Source: CAWBUW01 sp963792075 (GTDB lineage Bacteria > Chloroflexota > Anaerolineae > Anaerolineales > UBA4823). Taken from it: a stretch of 64,000 bases of DNA. The position numbers and the translations under genes are program-made. The stretch covers positions 186,001 through 250,000 of the forward strand of contig CAWBUW010000011.1 in the NCBI GenBank assembly GCA_963792075.1, given 5' to 3'. Positions 15,969 through 24,429 of the stretch are shown here, in pieces. How positions within the stretch are numbered: the stretch's first letter is position 1; each line of letters starts with the position of its first letter. The notes below the pieces were generated by a model. That model was given only the letters and a program-made list of their open reading frames with translations, ran no database searches and had not been told where the DNA came from.

Positions 15969-18176
15969 ATGAAACGCACAGCAGCGGTCGCTATTGTTAT
16001 CCTGGCATCCATTCTCTTGCTTCTCCTGGGCTTCGGGCTGCCATCCGCTACCCTGGCGCAGGACCCCGCTCCGGCGCCGGCAGCAGCAAATGAGGGCAAT
16101 GTGACTCCGGTGGACCTGAGCGCGCCGGTCCCGGCGACTGACTGTGGCAACGCGCCCGATGCCACTTACTGCATGAATGGATATCCCGGTTGGGAGCGCA
16201 AAGCTCCCCTGCCCACCGCTGTCCGTGGCAGCGGCGTAGCCAGCGATGGCCAATATGTGTACGTCGCCGGCGGCGATGCCGGCCCGGTTACGCCGGTCAC
16301 CGACTCATTTGCGCGTTACGATCCTGAAACAGACGCCTGGACCGCGCTCACACCGCTGCCCACCGCGGTGAGATACGCCCTGGCGGTTTATGCGCAGGGT
16401 AAAATCTTTATTTTCGGTGGCGAAACCAGCACGGGTGTAATGACCCAGACGGTGCAAATTTACACGATCAGCACCTCCGGCTGGTCGGCCGGCGCGGCCA
16501 TGCCAGATGTGCGCTCCCAGATGGGAGGCGGGTATTCCAACGGTAAAATCTACCTGGCCGGAGGATATGCAGGCAGCGCAGTCAATACCGCCCAGGACCA
16601 GACCTGGGAATACACGCTGGCGACGAATAGCTGGGCATCCACGGCGGCCTTGCCAACCCCGCTCGGGGGGCCCGGCTATGGCGTGGTGAACGCGAAGCTG
16701 TACGTCCTGGGCGGCCGGAGCGCTGCCGGGGCGGTGCTGCAAACGGTATACCAGTACGATATTGCCGGCCGCGTCTGGTCTCGCCTGGCCGACATGCCTG
16801 CCGCGGTGAACCTCCCTGGCAGCGCTGTCTTTGGCGAGCGGATCTGGGTCTTTGGCGGCGGGACACCTTTCATGGCGGAAACGCCTCAATCCCCCGAAAG
16901 AGCGCAGGCTGTCACCGCGACCTATGTGTATGACCCGGCCACCGGCGCCTGGCAAACCGGGCTGGCGCAAAATGTAGCGCGCTATTCCCAGGGAGGCGCG
17001 GCAGCCGGCAGCCGCATCATTTCGGTTGGGGGGGCTTCCACCCAAATTACGAATACAGTGGAAGTATTGACCCACCGGCTCATGAAGATCTTGATCGCTT
17101 ATGCAGATTTTATAGTTCCCACTACCCTGAGGATGAGTCTCCTGGCCCGGCCCGGTGTAGGGCAGGTAGATGTGTATAATGCCGGGACTGCCACCCCGCC
17201 CCTGGAACTGCTGCGGAACTACGATATCGTGCTCCCGTTCAGCAACTTGCCGTTCAACAACTCCGGCGCATTCGGCGATGTACTGGCCGATTATGCAGAC
17301 AGCGGCGGCATCGTGGTGGCGCCGCTCTATGACTGGACTTCGGGTTATGAGCTTCTCGGACGCTGGAGCGCCGGAGGGTATTCTCCCCTCATCGCTCCCA
17401 GCACACTGTTTACCACGCCCGTCACGCTGGGAGGCTATGTCACCGGCCACCCGCTGATGCAGGGAGTCATAATCATGAATACCACCCGCCATGCAGCCAG
17501 CCTCGTTGCTCCGGGTGCGACCCAGGTTGCCGCCTGGAGCGACAGCCGGCCGGCAGTTGTGGCCAAAGGACGGGTGGTAGCAATCAACGCCTTCCTGGGT
17601 GATCTATCTCCCCGAAGCTGGGACGGCGACATCCCGCGGCTGATCGTCAATGCCGGCAACTGGCTGTGGCTTACCGGCCAGATGTGCGCGGCCCTGGTGT
17701 GCCCCAATTCCACCCAGTTCAAAGGCGCCATCACAGCCACCGATCCGGTCTTCTCCGGCGGGATTTCCCGGGATGAACCCGCCAGCACCTGTGCGCAGCC
17801 GCAAAGCTGCTCGGCGAGCAATGCGCTCTCCTATCATTACGACAGCTACGTCTTTTGGAATAATTCCGGCGACCAGCAGTGCGTGACCGTAACTTTGAGC
17901 CCCGGTTCTTGCACCGGTCTCTCCGGGTCCTTGCAGAGCGCGGCCTACCTGGGTACCCTCAATCCGGCCAGCACCTGCGCTAATTTCCTGGGGGATATCG
18001 GCCTGAGCCCTTCCCAGAACAAATCCTATTCTTTCACGGTGCCGAGTTGGATAACCTACACGGTGGTGGTCAACGAAGCAGTGCCGGATACATACTGCTC
18101 CGCCTATACGCTGAACGTATCTGCCGGCAATTGCCCGATCAAAAAAGTCAGGATTCCGCTGCTGTATCATCGCTAG
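15969..18176 (+). CDS. Secreted Kelch-repeat protein with hydrophobic-Arg C-terminus
   Basis: 735 residues. A Sec signal peptide (MKRTAAVAIVIL..., about 30 residues) is followed by an acidic Pro/Ala linker and then Kelch repeats (about residues 75-370), seen as recurrent YVAGG, FIFGG, YLAGG, YVLGG and WVFGG doublets about 48 residues apart with downstream Trp. These would form a beta-propeller. A second region (370-560) resembles a flavodoxin-like or GATase-like fold (ILIAYADF, YDIVLPF, GGIVVAPLYDW). A Cys-rich beta domain follows, and the protein ends VRIPLLYHR. The ATG at 15969 has a GGGAGG site and starts the signal peptide. Likely extracellular; the function is not known. Confidence 0.8.
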   Translation: MKRTAAVAIVILASILLLLLGFGLPSATLAQDPAPAPAAANEGNVTPVDLSAPVPATDCGNAPDATYCMNGYPGWERKAPLPTAVRGSGVASDGQYVYVAGGDAGPVTPVTDSFARYDPETDAWTALTPLPTAVRYALAVYAQGKIFIFGGETSTGVMTQTVQIYTISTSGWSAGAAMPDVRSQMGGGYSNGKIYLAGGYAGSAVNTAQDQTWEYTLATNSWASTAALPTPLGGPGYGVVNAKLYVLGGRSAAGAVLQTVYQYDIAGRVWSRLADMPAAVNLPGSAVFGERIWVFGGGTPFMAETPQSPERAQAVTATYVYDPATGAWQTGLAQNVARYSQGGAAAGSRIISVGGASTQITNTVEVLTHRLMKILIAYADFIVPTTLRMSLLARPGVGQVDVYNAGTATPPLELLRNYDIVLPFSNLPFNNSGAFGDVLADYADSGGIVVAPLYDWTSGYELLGRWSAGGYSPLIAPSTLFTTPVTLGGYVTGHPLMQGVIIMNTTRHAASLVAPGATQVAAWSDSRPAVVAKGRVVAINAFLGDLSPRSWDGDIPRLIVNAGNWLWLTGQMCAALVCPNSTQFKGAITATDPVFSGGISRDEPASTCAQPQSCSASNALSYHYDSYVFWNNSGDQQCVTVTLSPGSCTGLSGSLQSAAYLGTLNPASTCANFLGDIGLSPSQNKSYSFTVPSWITYTVVVNEAVPDTYCSAYTLNVSAGNCPIKKVRIPLLYHR

Positions 18177-18192
18177 GAAATAAGACAAAAGA

Positions 18193-19050
18193 TCAGGGCA
18201 GCGCCCAAATCCAGGTATTGGCAAAGGTGCAGGTCGATTCGCCCGAATCCTGGCTGGCGATGAACCCAAAAACACCGTCCAGCCTTTGCTTGCTGTAATC
18301 GAAGAAGCTTCCCTGGCGAGCGCCGTTGACATACACGGTGAATTTTTCATCCTCCACGACCATCAGGATACGGTTGGTGGAACCGTTCGTCAGGTCGATA
18401 GCATCACTGAATTTCACGTCTGTGACCGTATTCTTGAAGTAGCCGTCCTGGTGGAATTGGATCGCCCAGGCAGGCAGCCCCGAGACGCGCATGAACAGAA
18501 AATTATATTGTTTGCCCAGGGCGAGGTTCGTTTCACTGCGGAAGATCAACCCGCAAACGACGATCCCGGTCGCTTCCCAGGTGACATCCGTGCTGAGGAC
18601 GAAGTTGGAAGCTTTCACGCCTTTCGCAAAAGGTTCGACGTATCCGGCTCCCGGTGTATCGATCTTGAAGGGGAAAGGTTTGTCCTGGGACCAGGCCAGG
18701 CTGCCCGTACCGGTGGGGATTTCCACTTCCGCAAGCTGCGCCAGGATCGGGACGAGGATGGCCTCGGCGGTGGCTGTGGCCTTAACTGCACGCGTGGCCT
18801 GCAGGTCCGGGGTCGAGGTGCTGGTCGGCGAGGGAGTAAAAGTTGGCGTATCCGTGGGTACGGGTGTATCGGTCGGAGTGGGGGTATCGGTGGGTGCGGG
18901 CGTGTTGGTGGGAGAGGGTTCCGGTGTGTTGGTGGGCGTTGGGGCGGCGATCAGCGTACCTCCGCAGCCGGTCAAGAGTGTGGCTGCCAACAGCAGGATG
19001 GCAATATGCTGCCGGCGCGGCTTGAATGACGTAACTCGCAATGGGTTCAT
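18193..19050 (-). CDS. Lipoprotein with Thr-Pro linker and beta-sandwich domain
   Basis: 285 residues. A lipobox LLTGC near residue 29 predicts lipid anchoring outside the membrane. It is followed by about 55 residues of TPTPTNTPEP-style linker typical of Chloroflexota lipoproteins. The remaining ~190 residues look like a LamG/DUF1080-type jelly-roll: WAIQFHQDGYF, VVEDEKFTVYVNG and DGVFGFIAS strands. Such domains bind or cleave carbohydrates, but no catalytic residues were identified. AAGGAGG precedes the start. It converges on the Kelch gene with only 16 bp between the stops. Confidence 0.75.
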   Translation of the reverse strand: MNPLRVTSFKPRRQHIAILLLAATLLTGCGGTLIAAPTPTNTPEPSPTNTPAPTDTPTPTDTPVPTDTPTFTPSPTSTSTPDLQATRAVKATATAEAILVPILAQLAEVEIPTGTGSLAWSQDKPFPFKIDTPGAGYVEPFAKGVKASNFVLSTDVTWEATGIVVCGLIFRSETNLALGKQYNFLFMRVSGLPAWAIQFHQDGYFKNTVTDVKFSDAIDLTNGSTNRILMVVEDEKFTVYVNGARQGSFFDYSKQRLDGVFGFIASQDSGESTCTFANTWIWALP

Positions 19051-19246
19051 CTGATATCCTCCTTAGATTATGGATGCGTTGACGTGACGGTGTACAATTT
19101 CCAGCCCTGAAATACCCGAGATTAGAACTTACTCATAATAGTATATATGACATATCTGAAAAGGTTATGGCGATAGAACTTACAATTTTGTAAGGCGCGG
19201 AGCGCCGAAGACCTGGTGACAACGCGGAGCATTGTCACCAGGGAAA

Positions 19247-19357
19247 GGCCCCCTCCCATCCCTCCCCCAAATGCTTCGCATTTGGGGGAGGGCAAGAGGT
19301 CTATCTTCACCTCCCCTAAATGGCGTTTTTTGCCATTGGGGGAGGCAGGAGGGGGCC
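19247..19357. repeat. Nested palindromic repeat family C, copy 1 (111 bp)
   Basis: Outer arms GGCCCCCTCCC and its complement enclose two inner hairpins (CCCCCAAATGCTTCGCATTT type, and a second CCCCTAAATGG...CCATTGGGG stem). A second copy of exactly the same length lies at 62001-62111. In both cases the element ends about 40 bp before the ATG of a gene without a ribosome-binding site. Confidence 0.85.
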
Positions 19358-19389
19358 GCTTCCCCCACACACTACTTATAAATTTAGAG

Positions 19390-19404
19390 TATACTAAATT
19401 CATG
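19390..19404 (+). promoter_or_regulatory. Leaderless-type -10 element of the MOSC gene
   Basis: TATACT (19390-19395) is followed by six bases and then the ATG at 19402, and no ribosome-binding site is present. This matches the spacing at 38331, 52397, 55903, 57483 and 62149. No convincing -35 box is seen here. Confidence 0.45.
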
Positions 19405-19959
19405 GACGAACCCACCTACCCCTCCCTGACCGAGCTCGAAGCCGGCCTGGACGACGTATCCCAATCACCCAAGGAGCAGGGCGAGCTGCTGCTCATCGTG
19501 CGCCGCCCGCAGACGGATGGGCGCGAAATCCTCGCCGAAGCGCAGCTTGACCCGGCGCAGGGCCTGGTCGGCGATGACTGGATCACCCGCCAGAGCCGGC
19601 GCGATGCAGACAAAGCCCCGGACCCCGAGAACCAGCTCACGCTGATGAACGCCCGTGTCATCGCCCTGGTCGCGCCGGACCCGGCCCGCTGGCCCCTGGC
19701 CGGCGACCAGCTTTACGTGGACCTGGACCTCTCCGCCGAGAACCTGCCTGCCGGCACGCGGCTGTCTATCGGCACCGCCGTCCTCCAGGTCAGCGCCAAG
19801 CCGCACACCGGCTGTAACAAATTCGCCGCCCGCTTCGGTGAGGCTGCGCTCCAGTTCATCAATTCCCCCGATCACAAAGCCCTGCGCCTGCGCGGCGTCA
19901 ATGCGCGCATCGTGCAGCCCGGCGTGATCCACCCGGGAGACATAGTCAGCAAGATTTAA
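19402..19959 (+). CDS. MOSC-domain protein
   Basis: A 185-residue protein matching the MOSC (molybdenum cofactor sulfurase C-terminal) fold. The start of the domain is an LDPAQGLVGDDW segment, and the signature HTGCNKFAARFG (about residues 134-145) has the conserved Cys used to carry sulfur. Stand-alone MOSC proteins are thought to deliver sulfur to metal-sulfur cofactors or to act in reductive detoxification. The start is assigned by composition and by the -10 element six bases upstream; the longer open frame upstream reads through repeat family C. A hairpin follows the stop. Confidence 0.8.
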   Translation: MDEPTYPSLTELEAGLDDVSQSPKEQGELLLIVRRPQTDGREILAEAQLDPAQGLVGDDWITRQSRRDADKAPDPENQLTLMNARVIALVAPDPARWPLAGDQLYVDLDLSAENLPAGTRLSIGTAVLQVSAKPHTGCNKFAARFGEAALQFINSPDHKALRLRGVNARIVQPGVIHPGDIVSKI

Positions 19960-19964
19960 TTATT

Positions 19965-20003
19965 TTTTATTCGCTGCACAGCAAAGCTGTGCAGCGAATA
20001 AAA
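19965..20003. terminator. Hairpin between the MOSC and response-regulator genes
   Basis: Perfect 18-bp arms (TTTTATTCGCTGCACAGC) around an AAA loop with T-rich flanks, placed right after the MOSC stop and just before the ribosome-binding site of the next gene. It probably terminates the MOSC transcript, or attenuates read-through. Confidence 0.6.
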
Positions 20004-20021
20004 TTATTAAGAGGAAAAGCC

Positions 20022-21170
20022 ATGGCCGAAAAAATCCTGATCGTGGATGACGACGTCGACACTGTCAAGTTCATGCAGTTGATGCTGACCAAGCTGGGTT
20101 ACCAGGTGGTCACCGCTGCCAACGGTATGCAGGCGCTGGAAGTTGCCCATCGCGAGCTTCCTGACCTGATCATCCTGGACGTGATGATGCCCAGCATGGA
20201 TGGCTACGAGGTCGCCCGCAGCCTGCGCCGCCACCCCGAGACCGCCATCACGCCCATCCTGATGTTTACCGCCAAGGCCCAGGTAGAAGACAAGGTCAAA
20301 GGCTATGACACCGGGGTAAACCTCTACCTGACCAAGCCCATCCACCCCATCGACCTGCACGCCAATATCAAGTCCCTGCTCTCCCAACGGCAGACGCAGG
20401 TAGTGGCAGCGGCGGATAAAGGCCATGTGGTCGGCGTGCTGGCAGCCAAGGGCGGCATGGGCGTCTCCTCGATCGCCTTGAACCTGGCGCTCACTTACCA
20501 CCAGAAGAACAACGCCAAAGTCCTCGCCGCGGAGCTCCGGCCAAGCCAGGGTACCTGGGCCGCCGAGCTGAACCTGGGCGACTCCGGCGGCCTGGCGACC
20601 TTGCTGCAGAAGAACGTCACCGACATCACCCAGGCCGCGGTGAACGATCAACTGGTGCCCACATTCCAGGGTATCCGCTTGCTGCTGGCCTCGTGTGAAT
20701 CCAAAGATGCCGGGCTGATCACCGCCTCCGCCCAGGTCGAAGCCATCGTGCAGCAGCTTGCCGGGCTGGCCTCCCTGGTCGTGCTGGATATCGGCACCCA
20801 CTACCACCCGGCCTTCAACGCCATCATCGACCTGTGCAACGAGCTCCTGCTGGTCACCGAGCCGCAGCCTGTGGCGGTCAAGCGCACCCAGGTGCTGGCC
20901 AAAGAGCTGAGCGCCAAAGGCTTTGGCCGCTCCAAAGCGCTGAACATCATCACCGTCAACCGGGCCCGCTCCGAGCTGATGCTGAAGGTCAGCCAGGTAG
21001 AGAGCATGGTCGGGCAGCCGGTGGCGCTGGGCTTCCCGCCCGCCAACGAGCTGGCCTACCGCGCCGCCGACCAATCCGTGGCTATGGTCTCTTTACAGCC
21101 CGATGGGATCATCGCCCAGCAGTTCGCCCTGCTGGCAGACCAGGTCAAACAGCGCATTTCCAATACCTGA
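20022..21170 (+). CDS. Receiver domain fused to a CpaE/MinD-like ATPase
   Basis: 382 residues. Residues 3-120 are a CheY-like receiver (ILIVDDD acidic pocket, phospho-acceptor Asp in IILDVMMP, Lys in YLTKP). Residues ~135-380 are a SIMIBI-class ATPase like CpaE, which positions type IV/Flp pilus machinery. The P-loop reads KGGMGVSS: the signature Lys before GG remains, but the Lys of the usual GKT is replaced by Val, as in some CpaE proteins thought to bind ATP weakly or not at all. A GAGG site precedes the ATG. No pilus genes lie nearby, so its partner system is elsewhere. Confidence 0.8.
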   Translation: MAEKILIVDDDVDTVKFMQLMLTKLGYQVVTAANGMQALEVAHRELPDLIILDVMMPSMDGYEVARSLRRHPETAITPILMFTAKAQVEDKVKGYDTGVNLYLTKPIHPIDLHANIKSLLSQRQTQVVAAADKGHVVGVLAAKGGMGVSSIALNLALTYHQKNNAKVLAAELRPSQGTWAAELNLGDSGGLATLLQKNVTDITQAAVNDQLVPTFQGIRLLLASCESKDAGLITASAQVEAIVQQLAGLASLVVLDIGTHYHPAFNAIIDLCNELLLVTEPQPVAVKRTQVLAKELSAKGFGRSKALNIITVNRARSELMLKVSQVESMVGQPVALGFPPANELAYRAADQSVAMVSLQPDGIIAQQFALLADQVKQRISNT

Positions 21171-21983
21171 CCACCCACCCGATTCCACCCAGGTAAAGCA
21201 GGTAGGCCGCCACTTCGGTCAGCGAGGGATTGCCATGATAGCCCACCAGGGCTTTGAGCAGCAGCCCTAGCTGGCTCTTGTCACTCAGGATCGGGTTGAT
21301 GTCCCACACATGTTCGATCACCGCCGGGATCAGCCCGGCTTCGTTCAGCTCGTGCACCCCCAGCCCGCCCAGCCCCGCGGCGAAGAGGATCAGCAGTACG
21401 TTCGTCACCTGGAAAAAAGAGCGCAGGTCCAGCCGGCGCGTCATGGTGAAGAGCATCCAACCCAGCACCACCGCAGCCGCCAACCCGGCCAGCCCACCCG
21501 CCAGCCTCTGCAGCGGTGTCGTGGTGCTCTACACCGCCAGCAGGAACAGCGCCAGCTCGACCCCCTCGCGCAGCACTGCCAGGAAAGCCAGTGCAAACAA
21601 AGCCCGTCCAGCTTTGGCGATCGCGGGGTTGCCTGCCAGGCCAACGGCAGCATTCTCGGAGCCGCTCTCGCTTCTGGCGCTCTTCACATCCGCGGCGCCC
21701 GGCGCGGTGCGCCGCATCCAGAAGATCATCCAGGTCAGCACCCCCGCTGCCAGCAGCATGGCAGCGCCTTCGAAGATCGCCTCCCCCGGCCTTCGAACTC
21801 CATACCCAGCGCGTTCAAGCCCACCGCGATCACCGCGCTCAGCACGGCGGCTGCGCCCGCGCCCAGCCACACGGGGAGTCTCAGCTCGAAGCGCTGGAGT
21901 TTCACCAATGCCCCCAGCACCATCCCCAAAACCAGCGCCGCTTCTAACCCCTCGCGCAAAGATAACAGAAAACTAACCGCCAT
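21145..21983 (-). pseudogene. FTR1-family iron permease, broken
   Basis: Three pieces together make one FTR1-type iron transporter. The N-terminal piece has the REGLEAALVLG motif, the middle piece a second REGVELALFL motif, and the last piece a hydrophobic C-terminus ending near 21145. The first and second pieces are in different frames, joined at a run of C at 21783-21787 where one base appears to be missing. The second and third are in the same frame but separated by a TAG near 21529. The start at 21983 has a GGAGG site. The frameshift could be an assembly error; the stop is harder to explain that way. It overlaps the end of the CpaE gene by 26 bp. Confidence 0.7.
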
Positions 21984-22089
21984 GGATGCCTCCGTGAAAT
22001 AATGGTTGGGGCACAGCACGGCTGTACCCCAACCTGATTATACGTATTATGATAATATTTGTCAAATAATTCAGAATAATTCCTGTTGG

Positions 22090-23175
22090 CTATTTTTCAA
22101 GTCCTGTGATGATCATGCCCTGCATGAAGTAGCGTTGGGCCAGGAAGAGCACAATGACCGGCACGACCAGGACGACGATGGTAGAAGCCTCGATGACGTT
22201 CTGTATTGGCAAGCGCGACTGGTAGTTCTGTATGCCAAACGAGAGCGGCATCAGGTCACGGTTGGTGTTCAGGTATATCGAAGCCAGTCGGGTCTCATTC
22301 CAGGTGTAAAAGAAATGCAACAGTGAGACCGTGATCACCACCGGCCAGGACTGAGGTAAGACGATCGAAAATAAGCGGCGCAGTGTTCCGGCGCCATCGA
22401 GCATGGCAGATTCTTCCAACTCAATGGGCAAGCTTTTAAAGTTTTGGCGCAGCAAGAAGATGTAAACAGCCCCCCCAAAGAACCACGGCAGCAGCAAGGG
22501 GTACACGGTGCCTCTCCAATGTAAATAATTAACAAAGAAGAAGTACGTTGGGATGAATGTGATCTTGTCGGGAATGAGGATGGTGGCGATAAGAATGTAA
22601 AAGAATAGGTCGCCACCGGGCAGAGGAAAGCGGGCAAAGCCATAGGCGACGATGATCGAGGAGAGCAGTACGCCAAACTCCCCAACCAGGGTAAGGACCA
22701 GTGTGGTGCGCAGCATGGAAGCAAAGGGCAAATTCGTTACCAAAATGGTGAAGTTTGACCAGGCGAAAGCTAATTCATATACCGGGTGCAACAAACGCCA
22801 GTTACCCTGCCAGGTAATCAGGCCACCGGAGGGGTTTTGCGGGTCCACAAATTCACTGTATTTGCGATACCGGTTCACCAATGCCCAATGCATCTCGCCG
22901 CTGGCAGTGGGCACGCGAAGCAATGGGTAATCCTTACCCTGATAGTTATAACTCACGGGGCGGGCCGGATAGAGCGGGGATTCTTTATCGCTTAGCTGCT
23001 CGGTGGACATCAGGGCAGTAACCCCCATGAAGGCTAATGGCAGCAGGTAGAGCCCGAGAAGCAGCCAAACAAACACATTGTAGGCGAGGTGCCCCAACGC
23101 AGCCCGCCGGCGAGGTGCGAACCAGGCAGATGGTTGCTGGCTGTGGTTGAATGACGAGGCAGTGGACGGCGCCAC
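22090..23175 (-). CDS. Carbohydrate ABC transporter permease, MalG type
   Basis: 361 residues with six main hydrophobic helices plus a long periplasmic loop after helix 1 (about residues 55-150). The inner-membrane permease signature EAA loop is seen as ESAMLDGAGTLRRLFSIVLP (about 257-276). It ends YFMQGMIITGLEK, typical of the second sugar permease. It forms one half of the membrane channel for an imported sugar or glycoside. It starts one base after the stop of the MalF-type gene, so the two are translated together. No ATPase or binding protein is encoded beside it. Confidence 0.85.
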   Translation of the reverse strand: MAPSTASSFNHSQQPSAWFAPRRRAALGHLAYNVFVWLLLGLYLLPLAFMGVTALMSTEQLSDKESPLYPARPVSYNYQGKDYPLLRVPTASGEMHWALVNRYRKYSEFVDPQNPSGGLITWQGNWRLLHPVYELAFAWSNFTILVTNLPFASMLRTTLVLTLVGEFGVLLSSIIVAYGFARFPLPGGDLFFYILIATILIPDKITFIPTYFFFVNYLHWRGTVYPLLLPWFFGGAVYIFLLRQNFKSLPIELEESAMLDGAGTLRRLFSIVLPQSWPVVITVSLLHFFYTWNETRLASIYLNTNRDLMPLSFGIQNYQSRLPIQNVIEASTIVVLVVPVIVLFLAQRYFMQGMIITGLEK

Positions 23176-23176
23176 G

Positions 23177-24151
23177 TTATCGCTCGCGGTCTGGGTAATA
23201 GACCCAATATTTGGAAGTAATGAACAGGATGATCACCAGGGACATCACCAGGAAGAAGAAGATCCATGCCAGGCTGGAGGCAGAACCCAGACGGAAGAGG
23301 CGGAACAGGTAAAAATAGATATAGCCATCAAAAGAAGACTGGTTGCTGTCGAAGGTGTAGCCGCGGTCGAGCAAGATAGATCCACCAAAGACAGCGGTCA
23401 GGTTGAGGATCAAGGAGAAGAAAATCGCTGGCGAAACCAGCGGCAGAGTAATAGCGAAAAAACTGCGCAGGCGCGTGGCACCGTCCACTCGTGCGGCTTC
23501 GTAAATCTCGATGGAGATGCCCTGCATGGCCCCCATGAGGATCAACATGCTGGGACCGACCATCCAAAGCGAAGTGATGATGAAAAGTGGCTGGCTGGCG
23601 CCGTGCCCGGAGAGGCGCACGATGCCGCCCAGGCCGAGCGGATCGAGGATCAAACGGCTGAACCAGCCGTTTCCTGGGCTGAAAAATCCCTGGAACATGT
23701 ATCCGGCCGCTACGCTGGGGATGATGCTGGGCAAGAAAAAGAGTGCGCGCAGCAACCCGCGCAGGTGCAGATGGTGGCTGCTGAGGGCCGCGGCCAACAG
23801 CAGCGAAACCACCAACTGCGCAGGTACTAACCAGAACGCGAGGGACATCGTACGCCGGAATACATCCCAGGTAGTGGGGTCGCTAAGCATTTTGATATAG
23901 TTGTGCAGACCAACAAACTGCACATCTTTCGGGGTGAGCAGGTAAAAATTGGTCAGAGAGAGGACGAGCGAGGCCAGAATCGGGACAAGCTTTAGCAGCA
24001 ACAGACCAACCAGCCAGGGCGAGACCAACAACAGCCCGACGATACGGAGCTGGCTCTGGCGTTTAAGGTGCTGGTGGCGCTCGATGCGAGCAATCCAAGG
24101 ATGGGGCGATAGACGGGAGATAGTTTTCATATACACAATGCGCTCGCACAA
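23177..24151 (-). CDS. Carbohydrate ABC transporter permease, MalF type
   Basis: 324 residues, six transmembrane helices, with the EAA loop YEAARVDGATRLRSFFAITLP (about 214-234) that docks onto the ATPase. The N-terminal ~35 residues are basic and cytoplasmic. The open frame begins with TTG at 24151; the ATG at 24130 is equally possible, because neither has a good ribosome-binding site. A solute-binding protein usually precedes such genes; upstream there is only a 280-bp gap holding a repeat (24308-24363) and then an opposite-strand gene. Confidence 0.85.
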   Translation of the reverse strand: MCERIVYMKTISRLSPHPWIARIERHQHLKRQSQLRIVGLLLVSPWLVGLLLLKLVPILASLVLSLTNFYLLTPKDVQFVGLHNYIKMLSDPTTWDVFRRTMSLAFWLVPAQLVVSLLLAAALSSHHLHLRGLLRALFFLPSIIPSVAAGYMFQGFFSPGNGWFSRLILDPLGLGGIVRLSGHGASQPLFIITSLWMVGPSMLILMGAMQGISIEIYEAARVDGATRLRSFFAITLPLVSPAIFFSLILNLTAVFGGSILLDRGYTFDSNQSSFDGYIYFYLFRLFRLGSASSLAWIFFFLVMSLVIILFITSKYWVYYPDRER

Positions 24152-24307
24152 AAGGAATGTTGAATTCGCTTCACTTTCATCGTCATCTTCTGAGCATGGT
24201 CATAATTCTAGCACAGTAAACAGTTTTTCCATCTACGACGGTTCGTCTTCCGCACAGGGAGCGGATCTGGTCCGCACCTTATGGGTGTGCCGTGATGAAT
24301 TACTGTT

Positions 24308-24363
24308 AGAATGGCGTATGGTTTCAAGCACTCTATATTTTCATCTGATAAAATTATATTCAA
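24308..24363. repeat. Promoter-like direct repeat, copy 1
   Basis: About 56 bp nearly identical to 45731-45788 (shared TGGTTTCAAGCACTCTAT and ATCTGATAAAATTAT). On the minus strand both copies lie upstream of a minus-strand gene, the MalF-type permease here and the GGDEF-EAL gene there. Both contain the same short CLKP-AIL coding-like segment. They may be a shared promoter region. The remaining gap (24152-24307 and 24364-24429) shows nothing else. Confidence 0.6.
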
Positions 24364-24429
24364 TCCGGATTTTACGGGTTGAAAATGGCACACAACTCAA
24401 GCAAATCCCACTGTAGAAGAAAGGTATGC

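Noticed and set aside
16305..17492. 395-codon minus-strand frame opposite the Kelch gene
   Set aside because: Shadow of the Kelch repeats; no ribosome-binding site or recognisable domain.
20007..21074. 355-codon minus-strand frame opposite the receiver-CpaE gene
   Set aside because: Antisense of a well-defined receiver plus ATPase.
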